Assembly: GCA_964394085.1 (NCBI GenBank)
Contig: CAYMWF010000115.1
Span: 1-13,934 of the forward strand
Direction: 5' to 3'
From: CAYMWF01 sp964394085 [NCBI: uncultured Gemmatimonadota bacterium]
Lineage (GTDB): Bacteria > GCA-2686955 > CAYMWF01
Length of the DNA stretch: 13,934 bases
Shown: positions 1-7,505 of the stretch, in pieces
How the letters are laid out: each line of letters begins with the position of its first letter
Numbering within the stretch: the first letter of the stretch is position 1
Notes under the pieces: model-generated
Told to the model about the DNA's origin: nothing
The model's input: only the letters and a program-made list of their open reading frames with translations
Database searches by the model: none
Made by a program: the position numbers and the translations under genes

Positions 1-848
1 GCGAGATCCCGCGAAAGACGGGTCAGAAAGTCGATCGAAGAATCGGCGGCCGCCGTCAGGACGAGTTCGGCCCGTATATAGTTTTTCAAGTCGATTTTTT
101 TAACAGTATTCAGGATCGAGGCTTTCCCGGACACCGGAGCGGTCAGGAAGACCAGTTCTTCTCCTTCGTAGAAATAGCTTCCGAGACCGTTTTTCAGCGA
201 TTCGAGCTCGCTTTCGGTCAGGGCGGAGGCGGCATCCCTGCATAGATGATATGCTTTTTCCATCCGGGGTGGGAAATAATCGAGGATTCGGGCCGGGTTA
301 GCGTCCGGCAGGTTTCCCCGCTCAAGATTTTCTTCTGCCTGTTTTTCCAGTGCAAGATTCTTTTCCGCAAGCCGGGCTGTGCGGCGTAGCGGAAAAAGTT
401 CGACCTGCATGGCGGCCGCCGCCGCGGTGAGCAGCTCGACGGCGGCTCCGGACCCGCTCAGTCTCCCTGCGACCGTCATGCCGAACGCGGGTATGGAGAA
501 GGGATCCGCGCCCAGGCGATCGATGACCGGAAACCCGCCGACGAGGCGATAATAACTTTCTTCAGACTTCGGCAGCACGAAATCTTTGTCGCCGGCAAGC
601 TCTGCGAGGGCGAGCTCAAGTAAGCGCGGATTTTCCTCCCCCGGAAGGCGCGGGGTTTTTTCATCCGGCAACCGCGGCTTTCCACGATTCGGCTGGAGAG
701 TGTCTTCGACCCTTTCCCGATCGGGGAGGTGCGTCGCGGCGTTCCGGCCAAGGCAGCCGGTTATTAACAGCAAAACGACAATAAACGGCAGGACCGATTT
801 CACCCGTTGCTTCGGTTCGGCCCCGTTTTGCAGGCAGTTGAAATTCAT
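1..848 (-). CDS. Putative lipoprotein of unknown function, partial (3' end beyond the left edge)
   Basis: I read an uninterrupted frame of about 282 codons from an ATG at 848-846 on the minus strand to the window edge; no stop is seen, so the C-terminus is missing. The start is preceded by a GAGG-type ribosome binding site. Residues 13-32 form a classic lipoprotein signal: basic residues (KQRVK), a hydrophobic stretch (LPFIVVLLLI) and a lipobox LITGC, with Cys32 as the predicted lipidated residue. The mature part begins with a charged, proline-rich linker (about residues 33-75), followed by a mostly helical-looking domain including an Ala-rich segment and a charged helix (RLAEKNLALEKQAEENLERG). 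I do not recognise the family. It is transcribed divergently from the molybdenum hydroxylase genes, and nothing ties its function to them. Confidence is high that it is a real envelope lipoprotein, and nil on its role. Confidence 0.75.
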   Translation of the reverse strand, partial: MNFNCLQNGAEPKQRVKSVLPFIVVLLLITGCLGRNAATHLPDRERVEDTLQPNRGKPRLPDEKTPRLPGEENPRLLELALAELAGDKDFVLPKSEESYYRLVGGFPVIDRLGADPFSIPAFGMTVAGRLSGSGAAVELLTAAAAAMQVELFPLRRTARLAEKNLALEKQAEENLERGNLPDANPARILDYFPPRMEKAYHLCRDAASALTESELESLKNGLGSYFYEGEELVFLTAPVSGKASILNTVKKIDLKNYIRAELVLTAAADSSIDFLTRLSRDL

Positions 849-1132
849 AATATGTACCTCAGGAGTTTCTTTGCGCGGGATTGTCCACGCTGGAAGTCCG
901 TTGCTTGCTTTTACACGAGGCGAAACACCGATGCAACAGGGGAAATTCGGATACGGCTTGTATTTGGAGCGTTTTATCGGATTTCTGCACGCTGCCGGGA
1001 GACGGCGGGTTCACCATCGCTCTTGATATCGATTCTGCTTCAGTCTAGAATGGAGTTCATAAAACATTCGATGGGCCGGACGTTGTTTTCCGGCAAGGAG
1101 ATCGCTTTGATTTTCAAGAAGGGGATGAAGGC
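849..1132. other. Divergent intergenic region
   Basis: These 284 bp separate the minus-strand lipoprotein from the plus-strand hydroxylase operon and should hold promoters for both. A convincing promoter is visible only for the rightward side (1023-1051). Upstream of the lipoprotein I see no hexamer pair that I would defend. No RNA gene or riboswitch fold was recognised. Confidence 0.6.
1023..1051 (+). promoter_or_regulatory. Sigma70-type promoter for the molybdenum hydroxylase operon
   Basis: TTGATA at 1023-1028 and TAGAAT at 1046-1051 are separated by exactly 17 bp, and each differs from consensus (TTGACA, TATAAT) at one position. Transcription would start near 1058, giving a leader of about 75 nt before the ATG at 1133. 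Its placement just upstream of the first operon gene supports the call. It has not been tested, and no operator repeat was found around it. Confidence 0.6.
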
Positions 1133-1999
1133 ATGAGGGGGTTCGACTACCTGCAGCCGCACTCTCTGGACGAGGCTTTCGAGCTGGCGGAGGGCAGAGA
1201 CGGCGCGCTTTACGCTGCGGGCTGCACCGATGTTCTGGTGAAGATAAAGAACGGCGCGGTCGCACCGCGGGCCCTCATCTCCCTCAGACGCGTCCCCGGG
1301 CTCTCCGGGGTGGCGGAGACGCCTGACGGCGGTGTTCGGATAGGAGCGCTTACCACAATTTCGCATCTCCTTCGAGACGGAACTATCCGCACGCGATACC
1401 CGGTGCTCGCCGCCGCCGCGGGAAGGCTCGGGAGCGAGCAGATCAGGAATGCCGCCACGGTGGGAGGCAACATCTGCAACGCTTCGCCGTGCGCCGATAC
1501 TGCCCTGCCGCTCCTGGTGCTCGGGGCGAGGGTCGTTCTGCGAAGCAGCGGGGGAGTCCGCGAGAAGCCGCTGAACGAATTTTTCGCGGAACCGGGGCGG
1601 ACCCACCTGGCGGTCGGCGAGATTCTGGAAGCTGTTCTGCTTCCACCGCCTGTCCAGGGCGCAACCGGCGTCTTTTTCAAGAAAGGGCGGGTGCGCCTGG
1701 ACCTCGCCGTAGCGAGTCTCGCCGCTCTCCTCGTGGTTGAGAACGGGGTGTGCCGTTACGCACGGCTGGCCGCCGGATCCGTCGCACCGGTTCCTCTCAG
1801 GTTGACCGGCGCTGAAGCGCTCCTCGAAGGTGAATCCCTGACCGGTAAGACGGCGGCCATGGCCGCGCTGGAGGCGATGCGGGAGGTGTCGCCCATCACC
1901 GATATCAGGGCGAGCGCCTGGTACCGGATGAGGATCACGGGCGTTTTCGTGAAACGAGCTTTCGAACGGCTCTATGATTCGAGCGGGAGCGACGTATGA
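1133..1999 (+). CDS. Molybdenum hydroxylase, FAD-binding (medium) subunit; xanthine dehydrogenase/CoxM family
   Basis: This 288-aa protein is the FAD subunit of a three-subunit xanthine dehydrogenase-family enzyme; it carries electrons between the iron-sulfur subunit and an external acceptor. The two FAD-contact motifs of the family are visible: AAGCTDVLV at residues 28-36 (usual form AGGTDL, here with Cys31 replacing the second Gly) and TVGGNICNASPCAD at 109-122, preceded by QIRNAA. The conserved basic segment FFKKGRVRLDLAVAS follows. The length matches ordinary CoxM/XdhB subunits. It lacks the roughly 40-residue cysteine-rich insert that carries a 4Fe-4S cluster in the FAD subunit of 4-hydroxybenzoyl-CoA reductase, which argues against that specific enzyme. 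The ATG at 1133 has AAGAAGGGG upstream at 1116-1124. The stop overlaps the next start (ATGA at 1996-1999), suggesting translational coupling. Family assignment is secure; the substrate is not known. Confidence 0.92.
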   Translation: MRGFDYLQPHSLDEAFELAEGRDGALYAAGCTDVLVKIKNGAVAPRALISLRRVPGLSGVAETPDGGVRIGALTTISHLLRDGTIRTRYPVLAAAAGRLGSEQIRNAATVGGNICNASPCADTALPLLVLGARVVLRSSGGVREKPLNEFFAEPGRTHLAVGEILEAVLLPPPVQGATGVFFKKGRVRLDLAVASLAALLVVENGVCRYARLAAGSVAPVPLRLTGAEALLEGESLTGKTAAMAALEAMREVSPITDIRASAWYRMRITGVFVKRAFERLYDSSGSDV

Positions 2000-2655
2000 C
2001 GGAAGAGCAAAAAAAGTCTGGTTGCGGTTCTCCCGCTTCGACCGGCGCGCGACCCGGTGCCGGAGCGGTTTGCGGCTCCACGGGTTCCGCCGGGGGGCTG
2101 TCAGCCGCGGGTGCCGCAGGCGCTTCATCCGGATCCGCCGCGCGGCAGGAACAAGCCTCCGTCCCGGCGGTTCCGGTCACTTTCGTTCTCAACGACTCCG
2201 AAGTCACCGCGTTCGCTCATGGCGGAACCAGGCTCATCGATATTCTCCGCGGTCCTCTAGGTCAGACAGGCACGAAAGAGGGATGCGGCGAGGGGGAGTG
2301 CGGCGCCTGCACCGTCCTGGTGGACGGACTGGCCGTGAATTCCTGCCTGTTTCCCGCCAAAGAAGCCGCAGGTCGCAGCGTCACGACCATCGAGGGGCTG
2401 AAACCGGAAGGAACCGGGCTTTCGCCGATTCAGCAGGCCTTCGTCGACTGCGGCGCCGTCCAGTGCGGCTTCTGCACCCCGGGCATGATCATATCGGCGA
2501 CGGCGCTCCTCGACCGGACGCCCGATCCCACCGACCGTGAAATTCGCGAGGCCCTGACCGGCAACCTGTGCCGCTGTACCGGTTACGAACAGATCATAGA
2601 AGCGATCCGCGAAGCGGCCCGCGGAATGGAGCGGCCGGGAGAAGAATCCGGATGA
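1996..2655 (+). CDS. Molybdenum hydroxylase, 2Fe-2S (small) subunit with an N-terminal low-complexity extension
   Basis: This 219-aa protein carries the two [2Fe-2S] clusters linking the molybdenum site to FAD. The plant-type ferredoxin cluster uses Cys97, Cys102, Cys105 and Cys117 (CGEGECGAC, then NSC). The second cluster uses Cys157 and Cys160 (CGFC) with Cys192 and Cys194 (CRC). Both are the standard family arrangement. Family members are usually about 150-170 aa. The excess is an N-terminal tract, residues about 8-57, rich in Gly, Ala and Ser (for example [20 protein letters not shown]) before the beta-grasp domain begins at [10 protein letters not shown]. The ATG at 1996 overlaps the upstream stop, but no good internal start makes a normal-length product: the only Met before the cluster motifs is the first residue. 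An unrecognised GTG or TTG start near 2160 cannot be excluded. Its stop overlaps the next start (ATGA, 2652-2655). Confidence 0.9.
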   Translation: MTEEQKKSGCGSPASTGARPGAGAVCGSTGSAGGLSAAGAAGASSGSAARQEQASVPAVPVTFVLNDSEVTAFAHGGTRLIDILRGPLGQTGTKEGCGEGECGACTVLVDGLAVNSCLFPAKEAAGRSVTTIEGLKPEGTGLSPIQQAFVDCGAVQCGFCTPGMIISATALLDRTPDPTDREIREALTGNLCRCTGYEQIIEAIREAARGMERPGEESG

Positions 2656-5177
2656 CGAAACTCCGATACATAGGCAGGGATCGGCCCCGTCCGGATGCTC
2701 CGGACAAGGCGGCCGGCAGAGCGCTTTACATACACGACCTGGTTCGTCCCGGCATGCTTTACGGCAAGGTCAAGTTCAGCGAATACGCCCATGCCCGGAT
2801 AGTGGATATCGACACGTCGCGGGCCGAGAAGCTCCCCGGGGTCCGCGCCGTGATCACGGGATACAACACTTCCGAAATCAGGATAGGGTTCCTGAAAGAC
2901 AATTTCGCCCTGAAAAAGGGGAAGGTGAGGCAGTTCCGCGACGAGGTGGCCGCGGTCGCCGCCGTGGATCCCGACACAGCGGCTGAAGCGGTGGATCTCA
3001 TCCGCGTGGAATACGAGCCGCTCCCTGGAGTATTCGCTACGGATCATGCCCTCTCGCTGAACGCGCCCCTCGTCCATGAAACCGATCCCGCGGGCAGGCC
3101 CAGGAAGGACAACCTGCTCAATCTCAAGTTCGGGCATGAATCGGGCGACATCGGAGCCGCCAGGAAGGCCGCCGCATTCATGGCGGAGGGGGAGTTTTCG
3201 ACGCCGCTCATTCAGCAGAGCTGCATGGGAACCGCCGGCTGCATAGCCGAGTTCGACACGAACGGCAACCTCACGATTCGGGCCAAGACCCAGATCCCGT
3301 TCCTGGCTCAGCGCGATTATCTCGGGGCTCTGGTCGCGATGGGGCTCCGGGGGAAGAACGCGCGGGTAATTGTGCCCACCCTTGGCGGAGGCTTCGGCAC
3401 GGGCCTTGACACCCATGCTTACGAATACATCGCCATCCTCCTGGCCCATAAAACCGGCAAACCGGTGAAGATCGTGTATACGAGGGACGAGGAGTTCGCA
3501 AACCTCTCGCCGCGCCAATCCTCCCGCACCCGGATCGTCCAGGGCTGCGGGGCCGACGGGAAGCTCCTTTTCCGCGAGGTGGACGTGCTCCTCGACAACG
3601 GTGCGTATACCTCCTGGGGCGCCACCTACCCGACCGTCATGATGATTCCGGCCACGTCGCTCTACAAGGTGGCGAACGTCAGGTTCGACGCGCGCCTGGT
3701 CTACACGAACAACACCTACTGCCAGGCTATGCGCGGCTACGGCAACCCGGAGCTCGCCTGGGGCCTCGAACAGAACATGGACGAGCTGGCCCGCGCCGCT
3801 GGTTTCGACCCCTTCGAGTTCCGTGTGATCAACTGCAACGAGCCGGGCGAGATCACCCCGATGGGGCTGAAGGTCGGAACCTGCGGCCTGGCGGAATGCC
3901 TCGACTCGGTGAAGGAGAAACTCGAGCCGGGAGCGGAAACCGCGGCCGGATCCGGTGAAACCTCCGAAGCCGGATCCGGTGAAACCTCCGAAGCCGGATC
4001 CGGTGAAACTTCCGGGGCCGTGTCCGGCGAGACCTCCGGGAAAGAAGGCGGCGTCGCCGCCGGCTCCCGGAACGGGCCGAAACGCCGCGGCCGGGGGATG
4101 GCCTCCCTCATGCACGTGGGCGGCAGCGGTCGGATCTACCGGTCGGACGGGAGCGGCATAATCCTGAAGCTCGACGACTTCGGAAATGTAAACGTCTTTT
4201 ACGGCGGCGTGGAAATGGGGCAGGGGCTCCACTCGGTGCTGATCCTCGCCGTGTCGGAGGCTCTCGGCGTCCGTCCCGGATCCGTCCACATAAATCCCAC
4301 CGACACCGGCACCTGCCCGTGGGATGTCGGCACCCATGCGAGCCGGGGTGCGTTCATGGCGTGCCACGCGGCGCAACTGGCGGCCGACAAACTCCGCGCC
4401 GAGATCTTCACTCTCGCCGAGAAGGTGTTTCCCGCCGAGATCGAGAAGAGTTTCAAGAAGCGCAGGCGGAAAGATCCCGGTTTTAAGCCGCCCGCCTTCG
4501 ATTTCGCCGCCGCCGCCGTCCGCGACCGTATCGACCTCCGGGACAGCGTCATTTTCCTGAAAGGCGCTCCCGATGACCCGCTCCTGCGACTCGACCTGGC
4601 GAGATTCCTGCGGGCGATCCATTTCAGCGAGCACGGCCGGATGCTCACCGCCGAGGTCTTCTACGAGCCTGAGAACGAACTCCCTGACTTCACGAAGGGG
4701 CGCGGAAACATCTCGGCCTGCTATGCCTACGGCGTCCAGGGCGCCGAGGTGGAGGTGGACACCGAAACGGGCGAGGTCCGCATACTGAAGATGGCCGCGG
4801 CCCACGACGTCGGCAAGGTGCTGAACCCCCAGGCAATCCGGGGGCAGACCTACGGCGCCCTGGCCCAGGGAGTGGGTTACGCTCTGTACGAAGAGGTCCG
4901 CACCAGCGGGGGCCGGATCCTCAATACCAATTTCCGCGACTACAAGATGCCCGGCGTCTTCGAGCTCGATTTCCCGATCGAACTCGACTTCATCGAAACC
5001 GACGAATCCGCCGGGCCTTACGGCGCCAAGGGCGTGGGCGAGCCGGGCCTGGTGCCTACGGCGCCGGCCATCGCCAACGCGGTTTACGACGCAGTGGGCG
5101 TGCGTATCAGAGACCTTCCGATTACGCCCGAAAAGGTGCTGGCCGCGCTCCGGGAGCTCGAACGGCAGGAGGATTGA
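2652..5177 (+). CDS. Molybdenum hydroxylase, molybdopterin-binding (large) catalytic subunit; xanthine dehydrogenase family
   Basis: This 841-aa protein is the catalytic subunit binding the molybdopterin cofactor. Visible family motifs, in order: GGGFGTG at residues 245-251, the substrate-site Arg361 in MRGYGNPE, the cofactor loop GGVEMGQG at about 518-525, AHDVGKVLNP and GQTYGALAQG late in the protein, and GAKGVGEPG, whose Glu797 corresponds to the catalytic glutamate of xanthine oxidase. The CO dehydrogenase signature loop (CSFR) is absent, so this is not a CODH. The usual HxxxE of the active-site entrance (QEHFYLE in bovine enzyme) is QSCMG here (Gln189 to Gly193), an unusual change. A repetitive insert at about residues 432-463 contains four 8-residue repeats (see the repeat feature). 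I chose ATG 2652 because it overlaps the stop of the 2Fe-2S gene; the frame is open further upstream, but only inside that gene. Substrate unknown: an N-heterocycle, an aldehyde or an aromatic CoA ester are all possible. Confidence 0.9.
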   Translation: MTKLRYIGRDRPRPDAPDKAAGRALYIHDLVRPGMLYGKVKFSEYAHARIVDIDTSRAEKLPGVRAVITGYNTSEIRIGFLKDNFALKKGKVRQFRDEVAAVAAVDPDTAAEAVDLIRVEYEPLPGVFATDHALSLNAPLVHETDPAGRPRKDNLLNLKFGHESGDIGAARKAAAFMAEGEFSTPLIQQSCMGTAGCIAEFDTNGNLTIRAKTQIPFLAQRDYLGALVAMGLRGKNARVIVPTLGGGFGTGLDTHAYEYIAILLAHKTGKPVKIVYTRDEEFANLSPRQSSRTRIVQGCGADGKLLFREVDVLLDNGAYTSWGATYPTVMMIPATSLYKVANVRFDARLVYTNNTYCQAMRGYGNPELAWGLEQNMDELARAAGFDPFEFRVINCNEPGEITPMGLKVGTCGLAECLDSVKEKLEPGAETAAGSGETSEAGSGETSEAGSGETSGAVSGETSGKEGGVAAGSRNGPKRRGRGMASLMHVGGSGRIYRSDGSGIILKLDDFGNVNVFYGGVEMGQGLHSVLILAVSEALGVRPGSVHINPTDTGTCPWDVGTHASRGAFMACHAAQLAADKLRAEIFTLAEKVFPAEIEKSFKKRRRKDPGFKPPAFDFAAAAVRDRIDLRDSVIFLKGAPDDPLLRLDLARFLRAIHFSEHGRMLTAEVFYEPENELPDFTKGRGNISACYAYGVQGAEVEVDTETGEVRILKMAAAHDVGKVLNPQAIRGQTYGALAQGVGYALYEEVRTSGGRILNTNFRDYKMPGVFELDFPIELDFIETDESAGPYGAKGVGEPGLVPTAPAIANAVYDAVGVRIRDLPITPEKVLAALRELERQED
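3945..4040 (+). repeat. In-frame 24-bp tandem repeat, 4 copies, inside the molybdopterin subunit gene
   Basis: Four consecutive 24-nt units at 3945-3968, 3969-3992, 3993-4016 and 4017-4040. The first two are identical, the third differs near its end and the fourth is more diverged. They encode AGSGETSE, AGSGETSE, AGSGETSG and AVSGETSG. The insert sits between the segment LAECLDSVKEKLE and the conserved KRRGRGMA, a surface-linker position in the family. Identity of the first copies suggests a recent slippage expansion. Confidence 0.92.
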
Positions 5178-5181
5178 CCGC

Positions 5182-6336
5182 ATGGATTTTCGCTTCACCG
5201 AAGAACAGGAATTTTTCAGGACGGCCGTGCGGGACGCGGTCGACCGCCTGATCAGACCCCGGATGATGCAGATCGACGAAGACGGTGAATTCCCCCGCGA
5301 CCTGTGGGAGGAGTTCGCCGGGCTCGGTTACCTGGGGCTCAGGCACCCGGAGGAGTACGGCGGCCTCGACGCCGACGTCCTCACCTCGATGATCTTCTAC
5401 GAGGAGCTCGCCCGCGGCTCCTGCGGGTTCGCCATGTCGGTGACGATGCAGATCCTTATGGGCACCTATTTCATCGCCCGTTTCGGCAGCGAGGAGATCA
5501 AGCAGCGGGTCCTGGTGCCGGCGATAAAAGGCGAAAAGATAGGGACGATCTGCTTCACCGAGGACCAGTCCGGCTCCGACCTGGGCGGCACTCGGACCAC
5601 GGCGAAACCGAAAGACGGCGGCTGGGTGCTGAACGGCACCAAGATGTGGGTCACCAACGGGCCGATCTGCGATTTCTGCACCATCCTCGCCACGGTGGAT
5701 CCGTCGAAAGGCATGGACGGCTTGAGTTTCTTCCTCGTAGAGAAGGGGACGGAAGGTTTCAGCACCGGCCAGGTGATCAAGAAGCTGGGCTCCCGCGGCT
5801 CCGTGACCGGCGAGATCGTGCTCGATAACGTGTGGGTGCCGGATGAGAACCTCCTCGGCGAGCAGCCCGGAGGCGGTTTCCGCTATACCACCGACATCCT
5901 GAACGAGGTGCGGGTGATGACCGCTCTGAACGCCTGCGCCATGGCCGACGAAGCGATGAAGGACGCCCGCGGGTACGCCCTCGAGCGTATCGCCTTCGGG
6001 AGGCCGATCGCAAAGTACCAGCTCATCAGGCAGAAGTTCGCAGACCACTGGGCCTGGTACGAGGCGGCGCGGCTCCTCGCATACAAGGCGGCCTGGATGA
6101 TCCAGGAGAAGGTGGAGTGCCGCTCCGAGTGCATGCTCGCCAAGCTGTTCGCCGCCGAGATGTGCCAGTCGGCCGTCGACGAGGCCTCGCGGATCTACGG
6201 CGGCAACTCCTTCGCCATGGAGTATCCGGCCCAGCTCTACTTCAGGGACGCCCGGTTCGTCCTTTTCGGGGGCGGATGCCACGAAGTCCTGAGAAACGTC
6301 CTCGGCGCCGACTATCTCCGGAAGGGTTCGGCGTGA
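5182..6336 (+). CDS. Acyl-CoA dehydrogenase family protein with non-canonical catalytic-base positions
   Basis: This 384-aa flavoprotein has the normal length and fold order of acyl-CoA dehydrogenases: a helical N-domain (FTEEQEFFRTAVRD), the flavin/substrate motif CFTEDQSGSDLGGTRTTA, the KMWVTNGP strand, RIAFGRPIAKYQ and the C-terminal RIYGGNSF. Such enzymes take two electrons from an acyl-CoA and pass them to an electron-transfer flavoprotein, which fits the fixAB genes downstream. The C-terminal motif normally containing the catalytic glutamate (YEGT) reads FGGGC, putting Gly364 at that place. The alternative site used by isovaleryl- and long-chain-type enzymes (E-R in LDLER) reads NEVR, putting Val243 there, with Glu242 one residue earlier. 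The start at ATG 5182 has AGGAGG at 5167-5172, and lies 4 bp past the hydroxylase stop, so it is in the same operon. The substrate cannot be assigned. Confidence 0.9.
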   Translation: MDFRFTEEQEFFRTAVRDAVDRLIRPRMMQIDEDGEFPRDLWEEFAGLGYLGLRHPEEYGGLDADVLTSMIFYEELARGSCGFAMSVTMQILMGTYFIARFGSEEIKQRVLVPAIKGEKIGTICFTEDQSGSDLGGTRTTAKPKDGGWVLNGTKMWVTNGPICDFCTILATVDPSKGMDGLSFFLVEKGTEGFSTGQVIKKLGSRGSVTGEIVLDNVWVPDENLLGEQPGGGFRYTTDILNEVRVMTALNACAMADEAMKDARGYALERIAFGRPIAKYQLIRQKFADHWAWYEAARLLAYKAAWMIQEKVECRSECMLAKLFAAEMCQSAVDEASRIYGGNSFAMEYPAQLYFRDARFVLFGGGCHEVLRNVLGADYLRKGSA

Positions 6337-6480
6337 CAGGAAGTATACAATCCGGTTGCGGTGAATGAGTATCTTGCATGCGGGATGGAGTTAACTGCAA
6401 CTCGAAATCTGCGTTTTAAGCCGGAAGAAACAATTGACATGGCTCGATCCGGATGATGGCTGATTGCGAGAGAATAAGTT
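6337..6480. other. Left junction of the AT-rich insert
   Basis: These 144 bp separate the acyl-CoA dehydrogenase stop from the first insert gene. Composition shifts from GC-rich to clearly AT-richer here. A TTGACA at 6435-6440 has no matching -10 element at proper spacing, so I do not call a promoter. No inverted terminal repeat or convincing target duplication was found against the right junction. Confidence 0.4.
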
Positions 6481-7500
6481 ATGGGGAAAGATCTAACTAC
6501 CTCGAACATTGACAGGCAGAATATATTAAACAACCGGTATGCCGTTGAATCTATTCAGGAAGAAATCGGCTTTACCGGTTTAATTTTCGATGGGCAATAT
6601 CGTTTTACCATACAACAGATAGCGGAATTTTTTGAAATAGATGAGCGAACTGTAAAACGCTATTTATCTGATTATGAAATAGAACTAAAAAATAACGGCT
6701 ACGAAGTTTTAAAGGGCAAACGCTTAAAAGACTATAAGTTAGCTGTTGTGGAACAGTCTGCTGGTGACATTGATGTCACTAGCAAAATCACGCAGCTTGG
6801 TATTTTCAATTTCCGTGCTTTTCTAAATCTGGCAATGCTCCTTGTGGAAAGTGAAAAAGCAAGGATATTACGCGGCGCTATATTAGATATCGTCATCGAC
6901 ACTATCAACGAAAAAACCGGCGGTGGCACAAAATACATCAATCAAAGAGACGAAGATTTTTTGGTTGTTTTTTTGAAAGGTGAAGATTACCGCAAAGAGT
7001 TTACAGACGCCTTGAGAGATTATGTGAAAATGGGCAAAGTTAAATACGCCATTTACACCGACAAGATCTACCGTAGTATTTTTAAAGAAAACACGCGGGA
7101 ATATCGAAAAATCCTGCGCCTTCATTCCAAGGAGAATGTCCGCCAGACAATGTACAGCGAAGTCCTTCGTTTGATCTCCAGTTATGAAGCGGGTTTTGCT
7201 GAAGAACTAAGAAAGTCTTTTCAACGGCTTGGCCGTAAACTTGAACCGTATGAAGTCGATCGGCTTTTCGTAGATTTCGAAAATCATCGATTATGGGTTC
7301 CCCAGGTGGTAGACGCACGTTCAAAAATGGCCAGCAGAGATTTAGGCTTCAGGGACGCGCTTCACATAAAGTTGAAAGAATATATCGCCGCTATTCCACC
7401 AGGGGATTTTGAAAAATTTATAGGCGAAAAGAGTAAACTACTGGAAGAACAATTGGAAGCCGCTGAGGATGTCTTTAAACGGTTGAAGGAAAGAGAGTAG
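6481..7500 (+). CDS. Predicted DNA-binding protein, probable antitoxin or regulator partner of the Doc-like protein
   Basis: This 339-aa protein has a helix-turn-helix near its N-terminus: RFTIQQIAEFFEIDERTVKRYL at about residues 41-62 reads as a clear recognition-helix pattern (IAEFFEID then TVKRYL). The remainder is predicted mostly helical and charged, ending in an amphipathic, coiled-coil-like tail (KSKLLEEQLEAAEDVFKRLK). It resembles, without closely matching from memory, the RhuM-type proteins found next to or fused with Fic/Doc domains. Its stop is 5 bp before the Doc-like gene, the order and spacing usual for toxin-antitoxin operons. DNA is markedly AT-richer than either flank and uses AT-ending codons, implying horizontal acquisition. 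The start ATG 6481 has only a weak purine tract (GAGAGAATAAG) upstream. DNA binding is well supported; the antitoxin role is inferred from context. Confidence 0.7.
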   Translation: MGKDLTTSNIDRQNILNNRYAVESIQEEIGFTGLIFDGQYRFTIQQIAEFFEIDERTVKRYLSDYEIELKNNGYEVLKGKRLKDYKLAVVEQSAGDIDVTSKITQLGIFNFRAFLNLAMLLVESEKARILRGAILDIVIDTINEKTGGGTKYINQRDEDFLVVFLKGEDYRKEFTDALRDYVKMGKVKYAIYTDKIYRSIFKENTREYRKILRLHSKENVRQTMYSEVLRLISSYEAGFAEELRKSFQRLGRKLEPYEVDRLFVDFENHRLWVPQVVDARSKMASRDLGFRDALHIKLKEYIAAIPPGDFEKFIGEKSKLLEEQLEAAEDVFKRLKERE

Positions 7501-7505
7501 GCCTG

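Noticed and set aside
1040-2128. A 362-codon minus-strand frame across the FAD subunit
   Set aside because: The plus strand has both FAD motifs and the coupled operon structure. The antisense product shows no domain.
1133-5177. 4-hydroxybenzoyl-CoA reductase as the specific enzyme
   Set aside because: The FAD subunit lacks the cysteine-rich 4Fe-4S insert that marks that enzyme, so I name only the family.
2652-5177. Aerobic CO dehydrogenase large subunit (CoxL form I)
   Set aside because: The characteristic active-site CSFR loop is absent; the segment reads MRGYGNPE, as in xanthine dehydrogenase-like enzymes.
2583-5198. An 871-codon open frame on the minus strand opposite the large hydroxylase subunit
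   Set aside because: It is the antisense shadow of a gene with clear family motifs. Its His/Arg/Glu-heavy composition and lack of any recognisable domain are typical of antisense frames in high-GC DNA.
5122-6282. A 386-codon open frame on the minus strand opposite the acyl-CoA dehydrogenase
   Set aside because: Same reason: the plus strand encodes an unmistakable acyl-CoA dehydrogenase with a good ribosome binding site.
6435-6475. A promoter from TTGACA at 6435 for the insert genes
   Set aside because: No acceptable -10 hexamer lies 16-18 bp downstream.
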